Positions 1 through 11,037 of a DNA stretch of 35,654 bases are shown one piece after another. The position numbers and the translations under genes were made by a program. The DNA comes from Pseudomonadota bacterium. GTDB lineage: Bacteria > Pseudomonadota > Alphaproteobacteria > Acetobacterales > Acetobacteraceae. The notes under the pieces were generated by a model. The model searched no databases. It had not been told where the DNA came from and was given only the letters and a program-made list of their open reading frames with translations. The first letter of the stretch is position 1. Each line of letters opens with the position of its first letter. Location of the stretch: positions 1-35,654 of the forward strand of contig JAJZEG010000134.1 in the NCBI GenBank assembly GCA_021828605.1. Reading direction: 5' to 3'.

Positions 1-78
1 TCAGTGTTTGGCGGCTATGGTGCGAATTTGCCGCCACCCCAACCCCTAGCGCCCTTATCGGGCGGCTCGGTGCCATGA
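1..78 (+). CDS. 3' end of the gene upstream of ftsI, probably ftsL (partial)
   Basis: Frame 1 is open from the window start and ends in TGA at 76-78, overlapping the ATG of ftsI (75-77) in an ATGA junction like those that follow. Only 25 codons are visible; they are rich in Gly and Pro and carry no recognisable motif. In alphaproteobacterial dcw clusters the gene directly before ftsI is normally ftsL, a small bitopic divisome protein, so this is probably its C-terminal tail. The call rests on position and the coupled stop/start, not on sequence similarity. Confidence 0.5.
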   Translation, partial: SVFGGYGANLPPPQPLAPLSGGSVP

Positions 79-2027
79 CCGATCGCCCCGGGTCGGATGG
101 GCTGCCGACCCGGCAAGGCAAACGTTCCGCAGCGCGTCGCAAAGGGGCCAGCGATCACGATGCGACGCCGCGCATGGAGCATGTCCGGGTCACGGCACCT
201 GATCTGGCGGGGCGCGCGGCCATGCTGGTGTTGCGCACCCGCGCGCGGTGGGGCGAAATTGCTTTTGCGCTGCTCTTTATCATTCTGGTCGGTAAGTTGG
301 CGTTAGCGACCGTTATTGCGCCCCTCAAACCCAACCAAGCCGCAATCACCGCAGCCCAACCCCCGCCCGCTCTCATCAAGGCGCCCTTGCCGACGCGCGC
401 CGAGATTACCGATCGCCACGGGGTCATTCTTGCGGTTTCCCTGCCCGGCGCTGCGGTTTATGCCAACCCCACGCAAATCGGTCATCCAAACCGCGTCGCC
501 CAAGCGATGGTGCGCATTATCCCGACGCTCGACGCCTCGCTTCTGGCGCATAAACTGAGCGATCACGCACGGCAATTCGCCTATATTGATCGCACGATTA
601 CCGCCTCGCAGGAACTTGCGATCAATCAGCTCGGGATTCCGGGAATCAATTTCCAGAATACGCCGCATCGTCATTACCCGGCAGGCGATCTGGCAGCCCA
701 TATTCTGGGCGGTGTGACGCCTGACCAACGCGGCATCGCGGGCATTGAATCGTTTTTCGATCAACGTCTGGCGCAGAGCGAAGCGATACCGTTGCGCCTG
801 TCGATCGATATTGGCGCCGAGGGTATTGTGCGCAAAGAAATTCTGCGGGCGATGCATGATTATCAAGCGAAGGGCGCTTGCGGCATCGTGATTTCTGCGC
901 GCTCAGGCCGGATTTTGGCGATGGCCAGCGTTCCTGATTTCAACGCCAATAAACTCGGCACGGCTCCGGCGGATGCGCGGTTCAACCGATGTGTTTCGGG
1001 CGACTATGAACCGGGCAGCGTGTTTAAATTAATGACCCTGTCGATGGCGCTGAATTCGGGGATGATCCATCCATGGGATCGGTTCAACACCACCCACCCG
1101 TTGCATGTCGCGGGCTTTACCGTGACCGATTTTGAGCCGGTGCATACCTGGCTGGCGGTGCCGCATATTTTGGCGGTGTCATCTAATATCGGTGCCTCGC
1201 GGATTGCCACCATTCTCGGCCCCAAGCGGCAACGCGCATGGCTCCGTAAATTGGGTTTTTTCAAGAAACCACCTGTGCAGTTACCCGAAGCACAACCCGC
1301 GATCTATCATCGCAAAGTTGATTGGAAATTGCTCACCACCATGACCGTCAGCTTCGGCAATGGCATCGCGATGTCGCCGCTTCAGCTTATTTCGGCGGTG
1401 GTGCCGGTGGTTAATGGGGGGATTTATTATCCGCCGACACTCCTCGCTGCCCAGCCCGGTGTCGCAGCACCGGTCGGCGTGCGGGTGATGAAACAATCAA
1501 CATCACTAACGATGCGTCAGATGATGCGTAATGTTGTTGTCGCCCCCGATGGCACGGGCGTTTATGCGCGGGTTCCGGGTTATCTGGTGGGGGGCAAAAC
1601 CGGCACGGCGCAAGTGGTCGGGGCGAACGGGCGGTATCGGCAGCATTTGAATAATGCGTCCTTCATGGCGGCGTTTCCGATGAATAATCCGCGCTACGTG
1701 GTTTATGTTCTGGTGCTCCAGCCGCACGCAACCAAGAAAATGCTGCCCTTTAATCATGGATTTACCACCGGCGGCTATGTGGCCGCCCCCGCCGTTGCGC
1801 GGATTATTGCCCGTATCGGGCCGATGCTGGGGATCATGCCGTTAAGCGGACCCGCACTCGCCCAAGCGCAGGCCAAATTATCGATCCCGCTTGATCCGCC
1901 TGCACCGCATGGTTATTGGTCGTTGGGGCCGGGTCATCCGTTTCCGCCTGGCGCCAGCGCCTATGCGTATATGTTAGCGGGCAAAAAGCCGCCGATCCTC
2001 AAGGTGGCCGCGCGTGCGGGGGGATGA
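75..2027 (+). CDS. ftsI: FtsI / PBP3, septal peptidoglycan DD-transpeptidase
   Basis: This class B penicillin-binding protein (650 aa) crosslinks septal peptidoglycan in the periplasm as partner of FtsW. A basic cytoplasmic N-terminus of about 60 residues precedes one membrane anchor (about 62-82), then a pedestal domain and the transpeptidase domain. All three active-site motifs are present: SVFK (S315, K318), SSN (369-371) and KTG (508-510). The last 50 residues are rich in Pro and Ala. The ATG overlaps the upstream stop (ATGA), which supports this start. The cytoplasmic tail is longer than in E. coli FtsI but not out of line for alphaproteobacteria. Confidence 0.96.
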   Translation: MTDRPGSDGLPTRQGKRSAARRKGASDHDATPRMEHVRVTAPDLAGRAAMLVLRTRARWGEIAFALLFIILVGKLALATVIAPLKPNQAAITAAQPPPALIKAPLPTRAEITDRHGVILAVSLPGAAVYANPTQIGHPNRVAQAMVRIIPTLDASLLAHKLSDHARQFAYIDRTITASQELAINQLGIPGINFQNTPHRHYPAGDLAAHILGGVTPDQRGIAGIESFFDQRLAQSEAIPLRLSIDIGAEGIVRKEILRAMHDYQAKGACGIVISARSGRILAMASVPDFNANKLGTAPADARFNRCVSGDYEPGSVFKLMTLSMALNSGMIHPWDRFNTTHPLHVAGFTVTDFEPVHTWLAVPHILAVSSNIGASRIATILGPKRQRAWLRKLGFFKKPPVQLPEAQPAIYHRKVDWKLLTTMTVSFGNGIAMSPLQLISAVVPVVNGGIYYPPTLLAAQPGVAAPVGVRVMKQSTSLTMRQMMRNVVVAPDGTGVYARVPGYLVGGKTGTAQVVGANGRYRQHLNNASFMAAFPMNNPRYVVYVLVLQPHATKKMLPFNHGFTTGGYVAAPAVARIIARIGPMLGIMPLSGPALAQAQAKLSIPLDPPAPHGYWSLGPGHPFPPGASAYAYMLAGKKPPILKVAARAGG

Positions 2028-2031
2028 GATC

Positions 2032-3483
2032 ATGACCCGGCTCGCCATGCAGCCCAATGCCGCACCGCCGCACTGGCGGCTGGGCAGTGATATTGATGTA
2101 ATCGGCATTACCGCCGATAGCAGGCAGGTGCGGCCCCGGATGATTTTCGCGGCCCTGCCCGGCACCCGTGCCGATGGTCGCGATTTCATTCCGGCGGCGG
2201 TGGCGCAAGGTGCCGCCGCGATTTTAGCGCCGTTAGGGACCGAATGGCCGCCGGGCACACCGCCGCGCCCGCTCTTGCTGGATGCCGATCCACATCGACG
2301 CCTCGCCGAAATCGCGGTGCATTTGGCAGGCCCGATGCCGCGACGGATTCTGGCGGTGACCGGCACGAACGGGAAAAGCTCCACCGTCGATTTTTTGCGG
2401 CAAATCAGTGTGGCCGATGGCCGTAAAGCCGCCTCGGTTGGCACTTTAGGCCTGATTGCGTCAGGCTTTGCCAATACCGGCAGCCTGACCACGCCTGATC
2501 CCGTAACCTTGGCGACGCAATTAGCCAAACTGCGCGACGCGGGTATCGATGATGTCGCCCTTGAAGCCTCATCCCACGGATTGGAGCAGCGCCGTCTTGA
2601 TGGCTTGGTGATTGCCGGCGCGGGCTTCACCAATTTGACCCGCGATCATCTCGATTATCATGGCAATCTTGCGGCGTATCGCGCGGCGAAATTACGCCTT
2701 TTCGATGCGTTGTTGCCCGATGGCGCGCCGGTTGTGGCGATGAGCGATTTGGATCCCGAAACCATGTCGGCTCTGCGCGGTATTGCGCGCAAGCGCCGGC
2801 TCGACCTGACCACGGTGGGGCCCGGCGGCTCAGCGATCGACTTGATCGATGCGACGCCGACACCGCAGGGCCAGATCCTGCATATCGGGCTCAATGCGGG
2901 GCGCCGGTCAATCGAGTTGCCACTGGTTGGCCGGTTCCAGGCCGACAACGCCCTGCTCGCCGCCGCCTTGGCGCATACCAGCGGGGTTGGTCGCGCGTTG
3001 GATTATCTGGCAGCCTTGCGTCCGGTGCGCGGACGGTTGCAGCATATTGCCAAACTTCAAAATAATGCCTCGATCTATATCGATTATGCTCATACGCCGG
3101 ATGCGCTGGAACGGCTGCTCGCGGCGCTGCGGCCGCATACCGCAGGGCGCCTGATTTTGGTGTTTGGTGCCGGGGGTGATCGTGACGCGGGCAAACGTCC
3201 GCTGATGGGCGGAGTCGCGGCACGGCACGCGGATCAAATCGTGATCACCGATGATAATCCACGCCATGAGAACCCTGCTTTGATCCGCGCCGCAATCAAG
3301 GCCGCCTGTCCCAACGCCGTTGAGATTGCGGATCGGCGCGCCGCCATTGCCGAAGCGCTTAACAGCGCGCAACAGGGCGATATTATCGTCGTCGCCGGCA
3401 AAGGTCATGAGCAGGGGCAGATCATTGGCAATACTGTAATCCCATTCGACGATGCGGCGGTGATCGCGGAGCTGGTCGGATGA
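2032..3483 (+). CDS. murE: MurE, UDP-MurNAc-tripeptide synthetase (meso-DAP adding)
   Basis: This cytoplasmic Mur ligase adds the third amino acid of the stem peptide to UDP-MurNAc-L-Ala-D-Glu using ATP. The protein has an N-terminal UDP-binding domain, the ATP loop TGTNGKS (about 110-116), and a C-terminal DNPR motif (about 406-409). DNPR is the family signature for meso-diaminopimelate rather than lysine, so the wall should be m-DAP type. ATG 2032 is preferred (483 aa) because a G-rich Shine-Dalgarno (2017-2024) lies about 8 nt upstream. A GTG at 2014, inside the end of ftsI, would add six residues. It sits 4 nt after the ftsI stop and its own stop overlaps murF. Confidence 0.96.
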   Translation: MTRLAMQPNAAPPHWRLGSDIDVIGITADSRQVRPRMIFAALPGTRADGRDFIPAAVAQGAAAILAPLGTEWPPGTPPRPLLLDADPHRRLAEIAVHLAGPMPRRILAVTGTNGKSSTVDFLRQISVADGRKAASVGTLGLIASGFANTGSLTTPDPVTLATQLAKLRDAGIDDVALEASSHGLEQRRLDGLVIAGAGFTNLTRDHLDYHGNLAAYRAAKLRLFDALLPDGAPVVAMSDLDPETMSALRGIARKRRLDLTTVGPGGSAIDLIDATPTPQGQILHIGLNAGRRSIELPLVGRFQADNALLAAALAHTSGVGRALDYLAALRPVRGRLQHIAKLQNNASIYIDYAHTPDALERLLAALRPHTAGRLILVFGAGGDRDAGKRPLMGGVAARHADQIVITDDNPRHENPALIRAAIKAACPNAVEIADRRAAIAEALNSAQQGDIIVVAGKGHEQGQIIGNTVIPFDDAAVIAELVG

Positions 3484-4841
3484 GCGCTTTATGGACTGCC
3501 GAGGAGCTGCAAATCGCGACCGAAGGCATCTTTACTGGAGCACCCTTCGTAGCCAACGGCATTGCCATCGATTCGCGATTACTGGCGCGGGGTGATTTAT
3601 TTTTTGCGCTGAAGGATCAGCGTGACGGCCATGATTTCGTCGCAGCGGCGTTAGCGCATGGCGCGGCGGGGGCGGTGGTTGCGCATTCTATCGAAGGTGT
3701 TGATCGATCCTTGCTGCACGTGCGCGATCCGCAGGTGGCGTTGCGCCAAATGGGCGAATATGCCCGCGCCCGTTCGGTTGCAAAATTTTCAGCCGTAACC
3801 GGGAGTGTTGGCAAATCGACCACCAAGGAAATGTTGCGGCGGATTTTCACATCATTCGGTCTGACCCACGCCGCAGATGCGTCGCATAATAATCATATTG
3901 GCGTCCCGCTGACCTTGGCGCGGATGCCGCGTGATGCCGCGTTCGCGGTGTTAGAGATCGGGATGAACCATCCGGGTGAAATTGCACCGCTGGCCCGCAT
4001 TAGCCGACCGCATGTGGGCATTATCACCACCATCGCCGCGAGCCATATCGGCGCCATGGGATCGCTTGAGGCGATTGCGACCGAAAAGGCTGATTTACTG
4101 TGCGGCTTGTTGCCCTATGGCACCGCCGTGCTGCCACAGGGTCCGTTTTTGCCGCTATTGAAGCGCCATGTCGGCGCCACGCATCGGATCATCACCGTCG
4201 GCACCGAGCGGGGTGATGAGGCGCGGTTGCTCGAGGTTGTGAGCGATCCCGAGGGACTTGATTTGACCGCCCAAATCCTGGGCACGATTGTGCGTTGCCG
4301 CCTGCGGGCACCCGGACATCATATGGCGCACAATGCCGTGACGGCCCTCGCTGCTGCGGCTGCTTTGGATTTGGATATTGTTCAGGCTGCTTCGGCATTG
4401 AATGGATTCGCGCCGGTTGGTGGACGGGGTACGGCGCTGACACTGCGCCGTGATGGGTTGGCGGTGACGATTCTGGATGAGAGCTACAACGCGTCGGGTG
4501 CCTCGATGCGCGCGGGCTTTGACGTGTTGAGCCTGTATCCGGGGCGGCATTTGGCGGTGCTCGGCGATATGCTGGAACTGGGTGCGTTTTCGCGCGATGA
4601 GCATGCAGCGTTAGCAGGACCGGTCGCGGCCGTGGCCGATTTAGTATTCGCCTGCGGGCCGGAGATGCGGGCCTTATACGACGCCCTTCCTGCCGAGCGG
4701 CGTGGCGCTTGGGCGATGGATGCTCGGCTATTGGCGCCCTTGGTCTGTGCCGCATTGTGCGATGGTGATGTTTTATTGATCAAAGGTAGTCATGGTAGCG
4801 ATATGCAGTCCATTATTACGGCACTGGCGGAGATCGTCTGA
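3480..4841 (+). CDS. murF: MurF, UDP-MurNAc-pentapeptide synthetase
   Basis: MurF ligates D-Ala-D-Ala (made by Ddl, encoded downstream) to the UDP-MurNAc-tripeptide, the last cytoplasmic step of the nucleotide precursor. The 453-aa protein has the usual three domains: an N-terminal substrate domain, a central ATPase domain with the P-loop TGSVGKSTT (about 107-115), and a C-terminal domain with the segment LDESYNAS followed by LGDMLELG. Its ATG overlaps the murE stop (ATGA, 3480-3483), which fixes the start. Length and motifs are normal for the family. Confidence 0.96.
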   Translation: MSALWTAEELQIATEGIFTGAPFVANGIAIDSRLLARGDLFFALKDQRDGHDFVAAALAHGAAGAVVAHSIEGVDRSLLHVRDPQVALRQMGEYARARSVAKFSAVTGSVGKSTTKEMLRRIFTSFGLTHAADASHNNHIGVPLTLARMPRDAAFAVLEIGMNHPGEIAPLARISRPHVGIITTIAASHIGAMGSLEAIATEKADLLCGLLPYGTAVLPQGPFLPLLKRHVGATHRIITVGTERGDEARLLEVVSDPEGLDLTAQILGTIVRCRLRAPGHHMAHNAVTALAAAAALDLDIVQAASALNGFAPVGGRGTALTLRRDGLAVTILDESYNASGASMRAGFDVLSLYPGRHLAVLGDMLELGAFSRDEHAALAGPVAAVADLVFACGPEMRALYDALPAERRGAWAMDARLLAPLVCAALCDGDVLLIKGSHGSDMQSIITALAEIV

Positions 4842-5929
4842 TGTTATATTTTCTCCTCCTGCCGCATGTCGCTGCGCTTCACGCACTGAACCTGTTCCGC
4901 TATATTACCTTTCGCGCGGGTGGTGCAGGACTGACCGCGTTGATCGTCAGCTTCGTTTCTGGGCCAAAATTGATCGCGTGGCTGAAATCCTTGCAGCGAA
5001 ACGGCCAGCCAATTCGCATCGATGGCCCAGAGCGGCATCTGATCGAAAAAAAGGGCACGCCCACCATGGGCGGTGTGTTGATCCTGCTCGCCCTGACAAC
5101 GTCAACCCTGCTCTGGGCCGATTTGGAAAATGGCTATGTGTGGGCGGTATTATTTGTGACTTTGAGCTACGGCGCTCTGGGATTTGCCGATGATTTCCTG
5201 AAACTCACCCGGCGCAACACCAAAGGGGTTTCAGCGCGGGTAAAAATGATGGTTCAGGCCGCGATTGGTCTGGCTGCCGCGATATGGATTACCCATTTAA
5301 TGCCACCGCGCATCGCCGATGATTTAGTTGTGCCGGTTTTCAAAAATCTGATGATCGGGCTTGGAATTGCCTTCCCGGTATTCGCCATGCTGGTTATGGT
5401 TGGCGCGTCCAACGCGGTCAATTTAACCGACGGGCTTGATGGGTTGGCCATCGTGCCGACCATCATCGCCGCCGGTGCGTTTTCATTGATTGCCTATTTG
5501 GTCGGCAACCGAATTTTCGCCCATTATTTGCAAATTAATTTTGTCTCAGGCGCGGGCGAATTGGCGGTATTTTGTGCCGCCTTGATCGGCTCGGGACTAG
5601 GTTTTCTATGGTTCAACGCACCACCCGCTGCGGTTTTTATGGGCGATACCGGTTCGTTGGCTTTAGGTGGCGCGCTTGGATCAATTGCTGTGGCAACCAA
5701 GAACGAAATCGTTTTGGGTGTCGTCGGTGGGCTATTTGTGGTGGAAACCGTCTCGGTCATTGTGCAGGTATTCTGGTTTAAGCGCACGGGCAGACGGGTG
5801 TTTCTGATGGCGCCGCTGCATCATCATTTCGAGAAAAAGGGCTGGGCCGAGCCAACCATTGTGATCCGCTTTTGGATCATTGCGTTGGTTCTGGCGTTAG
5901 TGGGTCTATCGACCCTCAAAATCCGATGA
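4841..5929 (+). CDS. mraY: MraY, phospho-MurNAc-pentapeptide transferase
   Basis: This integral membrane enzyme transfers phospho-MurNAc-pentapeptide to undecaprenyl phosphate, making lipid I. At 362 aa it is family-typical, with about ten hydrophobic segments. Diagnostic motifs are KGTPTMGG (71-78), the Asp pair in ADDFLK (116-121), [12 protein letters not shown] (191-202), [11 protein letters not shown] (267-277) and the histidine cluster HHHFE (327-331). The Asp and His motifs are the known Mg2+/catalytic elements. The start ATG shares one base with the murF stop (TGATG), so coupled translation is likely. Confidence 0.97.
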   Translation: MLYFLLLPHVAALHALNLFRYITFRAGGAGLTALIVSFVSGPKLIAWLKSLQRNGQPIRIDGPERHLIEKKGTPTMGGVLILLALTTSTLLWADLENGYVWAVLFVTLSYGALGFADDFLKLTRRNTKGVSARVKMMVQAAIGLAAAIWITHLMPPRIADDLVVPVFKNLMIGLGIAFPVFAMLVMVGASNAVNLTDGLDGLAIVPTIIAAGAFSLIAYLVGNRIFAHYLQINFVSGAGELAVFCAALIGSGLGFLWFNAPPAAVFMGDTGSLALGGALGSIAVATKNEIVLGVVGGLFVVETVSVIVQVFWFKRTGRRVFLMAPLHHHFEKKGWAEPTIVIRFWIIALVLALVGLSTLKIR

Positions 5930-7335
5930 GCGCAACCGTGCCTCCCCCAATTGTTCATTCGTGGCCGCCGGTGTTTGCCGGCGAGGTGTTCGCCGTGCTT
6001 GGTTTGGGGCGGAACGGATTACCCGCCGCGCGGGCGCTGCGGGCAATGGGCGCCATCGTGACGGTTTGGGACGATAATCCGGCGGCACGCGCCGAGGCCG
6101 CCCGTGAAGGGTTGCGCGTGGCGTTGCCAGCGCACACCGCATCGCTACGCGCGTTGATTTTGTCGCCGGGGATACCGCACCGCCTGCCGACACCCCACCC
6201 CCAGGCCGCTGCGATTACGGCCCGTGGCGTGCCGATTTGGTCGGATGTCGAGGCTTTGTTTGTGGCGGTGCGTCGCGCCGGATCACAGGCGCGATTCGTT
6301 GGGATTACCGGCACCAACGGCAAATCGACGACCACAGCACTAACAGCGCATATCCTCCGTTCGGCAGGTTTGCTCGTTGAAGCGGGCGGTAATTTGGGAC
6401 CAGCCGCGTTGGCTCTGCCTTTTCTCGATAATTCTGGTATTTATGTGCTTGAAATGTCCAGCTACATGTTGGAGCGAATCGCGTCAGTGCGCTTCAATGC
6501 AGCCGTCATGCTCAATCTAAGCCCCGACCATCTCGACCGCCACGGCAGCTTCGCTGACTATGCTACTGTCAAGGCAGGGATTTTCGCGCGACAAAAAGCT
6601 GATGATACTGCGATTATTGGTATTGATGATCCGGTGTCGAGCCTCATTGCCACACAAATCGCGGCGCGACCCGTGCCGTTGGTGCGCATTTCTGGTGAGC
6701 AGAAAGCCGATATTTATGCTCGCGACGGTGTGCTACAGGACCAGCTTGGCGTGATCGCTGATTTACGTAGCGCATCGGCATTGCCCGGCACTCACAACGC
6801 GCAAAACGCTGCGGCAGCCTCAACAATCGCGATCGCGATGGGTGTTGACCGCGCAGCGATTGGCCGAGCGCTTTTGGATTTTCCAGGAATGCCCCACCGC
6901 CAAGCGCGCATCGCCGATATTGACGGTATTTGTTTCATCAATGACAGCAAAGCGACCAATGCTGATGCCGCTGCACGCGCTTTGGCCTGTCATGCGCAAG
7001 TAATTTGGATCGCCGGGGGCATTGCCAAATCAGGGGGCATCGACTCGCTGGCACCCTATTTTCCCCGCATCGCGCATGCGTTGTTGATCGGTCAAGCGGC
7101 GGAGGCGTTTGCCGCAACCTTGACCGCGCATGGCGTTGCGCATTCGGTTGTTGATACGCTTGATCGCGCCGTCGATGAGGCGCTTGCCCGCGCCAAGGCG
7201 TTGCATATCCCAGTTGTATTGTTGGCACCCGCCTGTGCGAGCTTTGACCAATTTGCCAATTATGAAGCTAGGGGCGAGATTTTTGCAGCAAAGGTGAACC
7301 AGTTGGCTGCGGCTTCGTCGGGGCTGAATTCCTGA
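5926..7335 (+). CDS. murD: MurD, UDP-MurNAc-L-Ala-D-Glu ligase
   Basis: MurD adds D-glutamate to UDP-MurNAc-L-Ala in the cytoplasm. The 469-aa protein has a Rossmann-like N-terminus ([12 protein letters not shown] near 24-35), the Mur ligase ATP loop GTNGKST (129-135), the segment [10 protein letters not shown] in the central domain and [11 protein letters not shown] in the C-terminal part. The frame is open further upstream to 5872 inside mraY, but ATG 5926 overlaps the mraY stop as ATGA and gives a normal N-terminus, so it is chosen. Its stop overlaps the ftsW start (TGATG). Confidence 0.96.
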   Translation: MSATVPPPIVHSWPPVFAGEVFAVLGLGRNGLPAARALRAMGAIVTVWDDNPAARAEAAREGLRVALPAHTASLRALILSPGIPHRLPTPHPQAAAITARGVPIWSDVEALFVAVRRAGSQARFVGITGTNGKSTTTALTAHILRSAGLLVEAGGNLGPAALALPFLDNSGIYVLEMSSYMLERIASVRFNAAVMLNLSPDHLDRHGSFADYATVKAGIFARQKADDTAIIGIDDPVSSLIATQIAARPVPLVRISGEQKADIYARDGVLQDQLGVIADLRSASALPGTHNAQNAAAASTIAIAMGVDRAAIGRALLDFPGMPHRQARIADIDGICFINDSKATNADAAARALACHAQVIWIAGGIAKSGGIDSLAPYFPRIAHALLIGQAAEAFAATLTAHGVAHSVVDTLDRAVDEALARAKALHIPVVLLAPACASFDQFANYEARGEIFAAKVNQLAAASSGLNS

Positions 7336-8513
7336 TGGCCCGGGTCTCACGCGCGGATAATTCGGTTGTTGGCCGGTGGTGGTGGAGCGTTGATCGTTGG
7401 ACTCTCGCCGCCCTCATTGCGTTAGTGGGCGTTGGCTACATGACGGCATTTGCTGCCACGCCAGCAACCACTATGTCACTTACCGATCCGCACACGTTGA
7501 TCACCATCAAGCAAATCGTTTATTTGGCGCTGGCAGCGATGGCGATGATTGCGGCATCGATGTTGGATTTGCAGCAGGTCAAGCTCGCTTCATTAGGGGT
7601 GGGGATTGTATTTCTTCTGCTCACCGCCTTCACCTTGGTGCATGGCGTAGTGATTGCAGGCGGTCGCCGGTGGATCGCCTTACCCGGCTTTACGATTCAA
7701 CCGGCAGAGTTTTTGAAGCCCGCCTTGATTGTGGTGACGGCGTGGCTGCTTGCTGAACGTCGCCGCTCGCCCGGTTTTGCCGGCATGTGGGCTGCCCTTG
7801 GTCTGAATGGAATTGTTCTACTGATTTTGCTAAAGCAGCCGGATATTGGCTCGATGTTGCTCGTTGGCAGCACCGGGTTTGCGCAATTGGTGTTGGACGG
7901 GATTGCCCTGGGCTGGGTGGTCACCGGCTGTTTAGGGTTGGCTGGCACGTTGGCTGCCGCGATCATTTTCATTCCGCATGTTCATGCGCGGTTCGAATTA
8001 TTCATCCACCCCGCGCGTGATAATGCGTATCAGGCGCTCACCGCGCTATCGGCGTTTGGCAATGGCGGTCTTTGGGGGCGTGGGCCGGGTGAAGGTCAAG
8101 TCAAGCATTTTCTCCCCGATGCACGGGCCGATTTTGTTTTTGCGGTGGTCGGCGAAGAGTTCGGATTGATTATCTGCCTCGCCATCGTTGCGTTGTTTGC
8201 CTTTATCGTGCTGCGGGGCCTATTGCGGGTTCGTCGTGAGAGCGATTTGTTCGTGGCCCTCGCAGCGTCGGGCTTGCTGGTAAGCTTCGGCTTGCAGGCC
8301 TTTGTCAACATGGCCTCGTCACTGTCATTAATCCCAACCAAAGGCATGACATTACCCTTCATTTCATATGGCGGCTCGGCGGTTCTGGCCATCGGGCTGC
8401 ATTGCGGATTTTTGTTAGCATTGACCCGACGGCGACAAGGCGATTTCGTGGCGCGCACTCTATTGGACGAGCCGCTATTTACCCTGCCCAAACGTCAAGG
8501 GGGTGCTGCATGA
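7335..8513 (+). CDS. ftsW: FtsW, septal peptidoglycan glycosyltransferase (SEDS)
   Basis: FtsW is the SEDS-family glycan polymerase that works with FtsI at the septum. The 392-aa protein is strongly hydrophobic with about ten membrane segments. Family motifs are PAEFLKPAL, the segment ending in ADFVFAVVGEEFG (its Asp matches the conserved catalytic Asp of SEDS proteins), and the C-terminal signature SLIPTKGMTLPFISYGGS. The start overlaps the murD stop by one base. In this cluster ftsW is separated from its partner ftsI by four mur/mra genes, the usual order. Confidence 0.96.
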   Translation: MARVSRADNSVVGRWWWSVDRWTLAALIALVGVGYMTAFAATPATTMSLTDPHTLITIKQIVYLALAAMAMIAASMLDLQQVKLASLGVGIVFLLLTAFTLVHGVVIAGGRRWIALPGFTIQPAEFLKPALIVVTAWLLAERRRSPGFAGMWAALGLNGIVLLILLKQPDIGSMLLVGSTGFAQLVLDGIALGWVVTGCLGLAGTLAAAIIFIPHVHARFELFIHPARDNAYQALTALSAFGNGGLWGRGPGEGQVKHFLPDARADFVFAVVGEEFGLIICLAIVALFAFIVLRGLLRVRRESDLFVALAASGLLVSFGLQAFVNMASSLSLIPTKGMTLPFISYGGSAVLAIGLHCGFLLALTRRRQGDFVARTLLDEPLFTLPKRQGGAA

Positions 8514-9607
8514 ACACCAGAGAATCAGCGCCGGTGGTGATCGCGGCAGGAGGCACTGGCGGTCATATTTTGCCGGCTGAAGCCGTAACCAGCCAATTGT
8601 TGCAGCGGGGGCGTCGGGTTATTTTAATGACCGATCAGCGCTCACGTTCGCAGGTCAGCGCCGTATTTCACGATTGCGAACAGCATGTCCTCGGCGGCGC
8701 GGGCGTTGTCGGTCGGTCGCCGTTGCGCGCGGCAAGCAGTATCGCGCGCATTTCGCGCGGTATCTTGCAGGCGCGCCAAATTATGAAGCGGGCCAAGCCC
8801 TGCGCGGTGGTTGGCTTTGGTGGATACCCCTCGGTGGCGCCCGTGTTAGCAACGCGTCTGATACACCCGCGCCCCACAGTATTTCTGCATGACCAAAATG
8901 CCGCATTGGGACGGGCTAATCAATTCCTGGCGCGGTTTGCTGACGTGCTCGCGTTGAGTTTTGCGCAAACCCAGTCTGTTCCAGCGGGTTGTGTGACACG
9001 GGTGATCGGTAATCCGGTGCGCCAAGCCATCATTGACCAAGCCAAAGCGCCGTATCAACCTCACCAACCCCACCTCAATCTCCTGGTCCTCGGCGGTTCG
9101 TTGGGGGCAATGCGATTTGCGTCGTTAGTGCCGGAGGCCCTGGCGCAACTGCCCGAGCAGCTTCGTGGACGGTTGAATTTATTGATGCAATGCCCAGAAG
9201 CCGGATTGAGTGCCGCGCGCGCCACCTTGAGCGGGGCCGGAATCAGTGCGGTGTTAGCACCCTATATCGACAACGTCGCGGGCGCCATGGTCCACGCGCA
9301 TTTGGTGATCGCGCGGGCGGGGGGCTCAACCGTTGCGGAAATCGCGGTTGTAGGGCGGCCCGCTATTTTAATCCCCTTGGCGATCAACGCCGATCAACGT
9401 GCTAACGCCGCCGCCTTGGCGCGCGTCGGTGGCGCGATCCAGCTTGATCAGGACGGGCTGACCGCCACCAAACTTGCGCAAGTTTTGATGGCGATATTAG
9501 CTGATCCTCAGCGACGCAACATGATGGCGATGGCTTCGGCCGCCTTTGGTGTGGTTGATGCCGCTGATCGATTGGCGACATTGATCCTTGATGAGGTTAG
9601 TCAATGA
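8510..9607 (+). CDS. murG: MurG, lipid II synthase (GlcNAc transferase)
   Basis: MurG adds GlcNAc from UDP-GlcNAc to lipid I at the inner face of the membrane, completing lipid II. The 365-aa GT-B glycosyltransferase starts with the Gly-rich loop [12 protein letters not shown]. It has a second Gly-rich motif ([10 protein letters not shown]) at the start of the C-terminal domain and the UDP-GlcNAc-binding signature [17 protein letters not shown]. The frame is open upstream to 8402, but ATG 8510 forms an ATGA overlap with the ftsW stop and gives the standard N-terminus. Its own stop overlaps murC (ATGA). Confidence 0.96.
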   Translation: MNTRESAPVVIAAGGTGGHILPAEAVTSQLLQRGRRVILMTDQRSRSQVSAVFHDCEQHVLGGAGVVGRSPLRAASSIARISRGILQARQIMKRAKPCAVVGFGGYPSVAPVLATRLIHPRPTVFLHDQNAALGRANQFLARFADVLALSFAQTQSVPAGCVTRVIGNPVRQAIIDQAKAPYQPHQPHLNLLVLGGSLGAMRFASLVPEALAQLPEQLRGRLNLLMQCPEAGLSAARATLSGAGISAVLAPYIDNVAGAMVHAHLVIARAGGSTVAEIAVVGRPAILIPLAINADQRANAAALARVGGAIQLDQDGLTATKLAQVLMAILADPQRRNMMAMASAAFGVVDAADRLATLILDEVSQ

Positions 9608-11037
9608 GGGCAATGCCGTTATCGATTGGCACCATCCATTTTGTCGGTATTGGTGGGATCGGCATGTCCGGAATTGCCGAGGTGCTGCACACGCTCGGCT
9701 ACGCCGTGCAGGGCTCGGACATCGCCGAAAGCGCCAATGTTCTGCGCCTGAAGGCCGCAGGCATCCGCGTGATGATTGGCCATGATGCGGCGAATTTGGG
9801 TGCGGCCCAGGTTGTTGTGGTATCAACGGCGATATCACGCGATAATCCCGAGGTCGCCAGCGCGCGCGCTCGGTTGATCCCGGTGGTGCGTCGCGCCGAA
9901 ATGCTCGGCGAATTGATGCGACTGCGTTGGTCGATAGCGGTTGGCGGCACGCATGGCAAAACCACCACGACCAGCCTGGTCGCAGCCGTGTTAGAGGGTG
10001 GTGGTTTTGACCCGACCGTGATCAATGGTGGCATTATCAACGCCTACGGCACCAATACCCGATCCGGGCAGGGTGATTGGATGGTGGTAGAAGCCGATGA
10101 GAGCGATGGAACTTTTCTGCGCCTACCAGCCGTTATCGCCGTGGTGACCAATATGGACCCAGAACATCTGGACCATTGGGGATCACATGCGGCGATGGAA
10201 GCGGGTTATCGGCAATTTGTTTCTAACATCCCATTTTACGGTTTTGCGGTGCTTTGCGCGGATCATCCGGCGGTTCAACAAATGATCCCTGATTTGTCCG
10301 ATCATCGGGTAGTAACCTACGGATTTTCGCCACAGGCTGACGTGCGGGCTGAACGGATCATGGCTGATCGCAACGGTGCGACCTTCGAGGTTCGCCTGTC
10401 CAACCGCCTTTCGGGGCGCGAGCGGCGGATTAATCGGCTGCGTCTGCCGATGTTGGGCAACCATAATGTGCAGAATGCACTTGCCGCCATCGCGATTGGC
10501 GTCGAGATGGGCGTGGACGAGGAACATTTGCGCGTCGCATTAGCCAACTTCCGTGGCGTGAAGAGACGTTTCACCAAGGTCGGTGAGCTGAACGGGGTGA
10601 CCATTATCGATGATTATGGTCATCATCCAGTGGAAATCGCTGCGGTGTTAAAGGCGGCACGACAGGCTGGCGCGCGGGATGTGATCGCCGTGGTGCAGCC
10701 GCATCGTTATACCCGTCTCGCCTCGTTATTCGAAGAGTTTTGCACCTGCATGAACGACGCGGGAACCGTCATTGTTGCCGATGTTTATCCAGCTGGCGAA
10801 GAACCCATCGACGGGGTTAACCGCGATGCGTTGGTCGACGGGTTGCGCGCGCGCGGACATCGTTCGGTGGTTCCCTTGGCCAACCCTGCGTATCTTGCAG
10901 AAATGGTCAAGGCTATTGCTAAGCCGGGTGATTATGTCGTGTGCTTGGGCGCGGGTAATATCACAACATGGGCCCAGGCTTTGCCCGAGCAGCTTCAGTC
11001 GCTCAGCGATCAAAATCGCCGAGGCGGCGGCGCATGA
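9604..11037 (+). CDS. murC: MurC, UDP-MurNAc L-alanine ligase
   Basis: MurC attaches L-Ala to UDP-MurNAc, the first step of the stem peptide. The 477-aa cytoplasmic Mur ligase has the N-terminal motif [15 protein letters not shown], the ATP loop GTHGKTTT (about 115-122), the segment EADESDGTF in the central domain and [10 protein letters not shown] at the start of the C-terminal domain. All are typical of MurC. The start overlaps the murG stop by four bases and its stop overlaps murB the same way. Confidence 0.97.
   Translation: MRAMPLSIGTIHFVGIGGIGMSGIAEVLHTLGYAVQGSDIAESANVLRLKAAGIRVMIGHDAANLGAAQVVVVSTAISRDNPEVASARARLIPVVRRAEMLGELMRLRWSIAVGGTHGKTTTTSLVAAVLEGGGFDPTVINGGIINAYGTNTRSGQGDWMVVEADESDGTFLRLPAVIAVVTNMDPEHLDHWGSHAAMEAGYRQFVSNIPFYGFAVLCADHPAVQQMIPDLSDHRVVTYGFSPQADVRAERIMADRNGATFEVRLSNRLSGRERRINRLRLPMLGNHNVQNALAAIAIGVEMGVDEEHLRVALANFRGVKRRFTKVGELNGVTIIDDYGHHPVEIAAVLKAARQAGARDVIAVVQPHRYTRLASLFEEFCTCMNDAGTVIVADVYPAGEEPIDGVNRDALVDGLRARGHRSVVPLANPAYLAEMVKAIAKPGDYVVCLGAGNITTWAQALPEQLQSLSDQNRRGGGA

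Noticed and set aside
303..866. Minus-strand open frame of 187 codons inside ftsI
   Set aside because: It lies antisense to the well-supported transpeptidase gene, has no motif, and looks like a codon-bias shadow.
2908..3408. Minus-strand open frame of 166 codons inside murE
   Set aside because: Shadow of murE with no recognisable domain and no ribosome binding site.
4192..4755. Minus-strand open frame rich in Pro and Arg inside murF
   Set aside because: Low-complexity composition typical of an antisense reading of a GC-rich gene.
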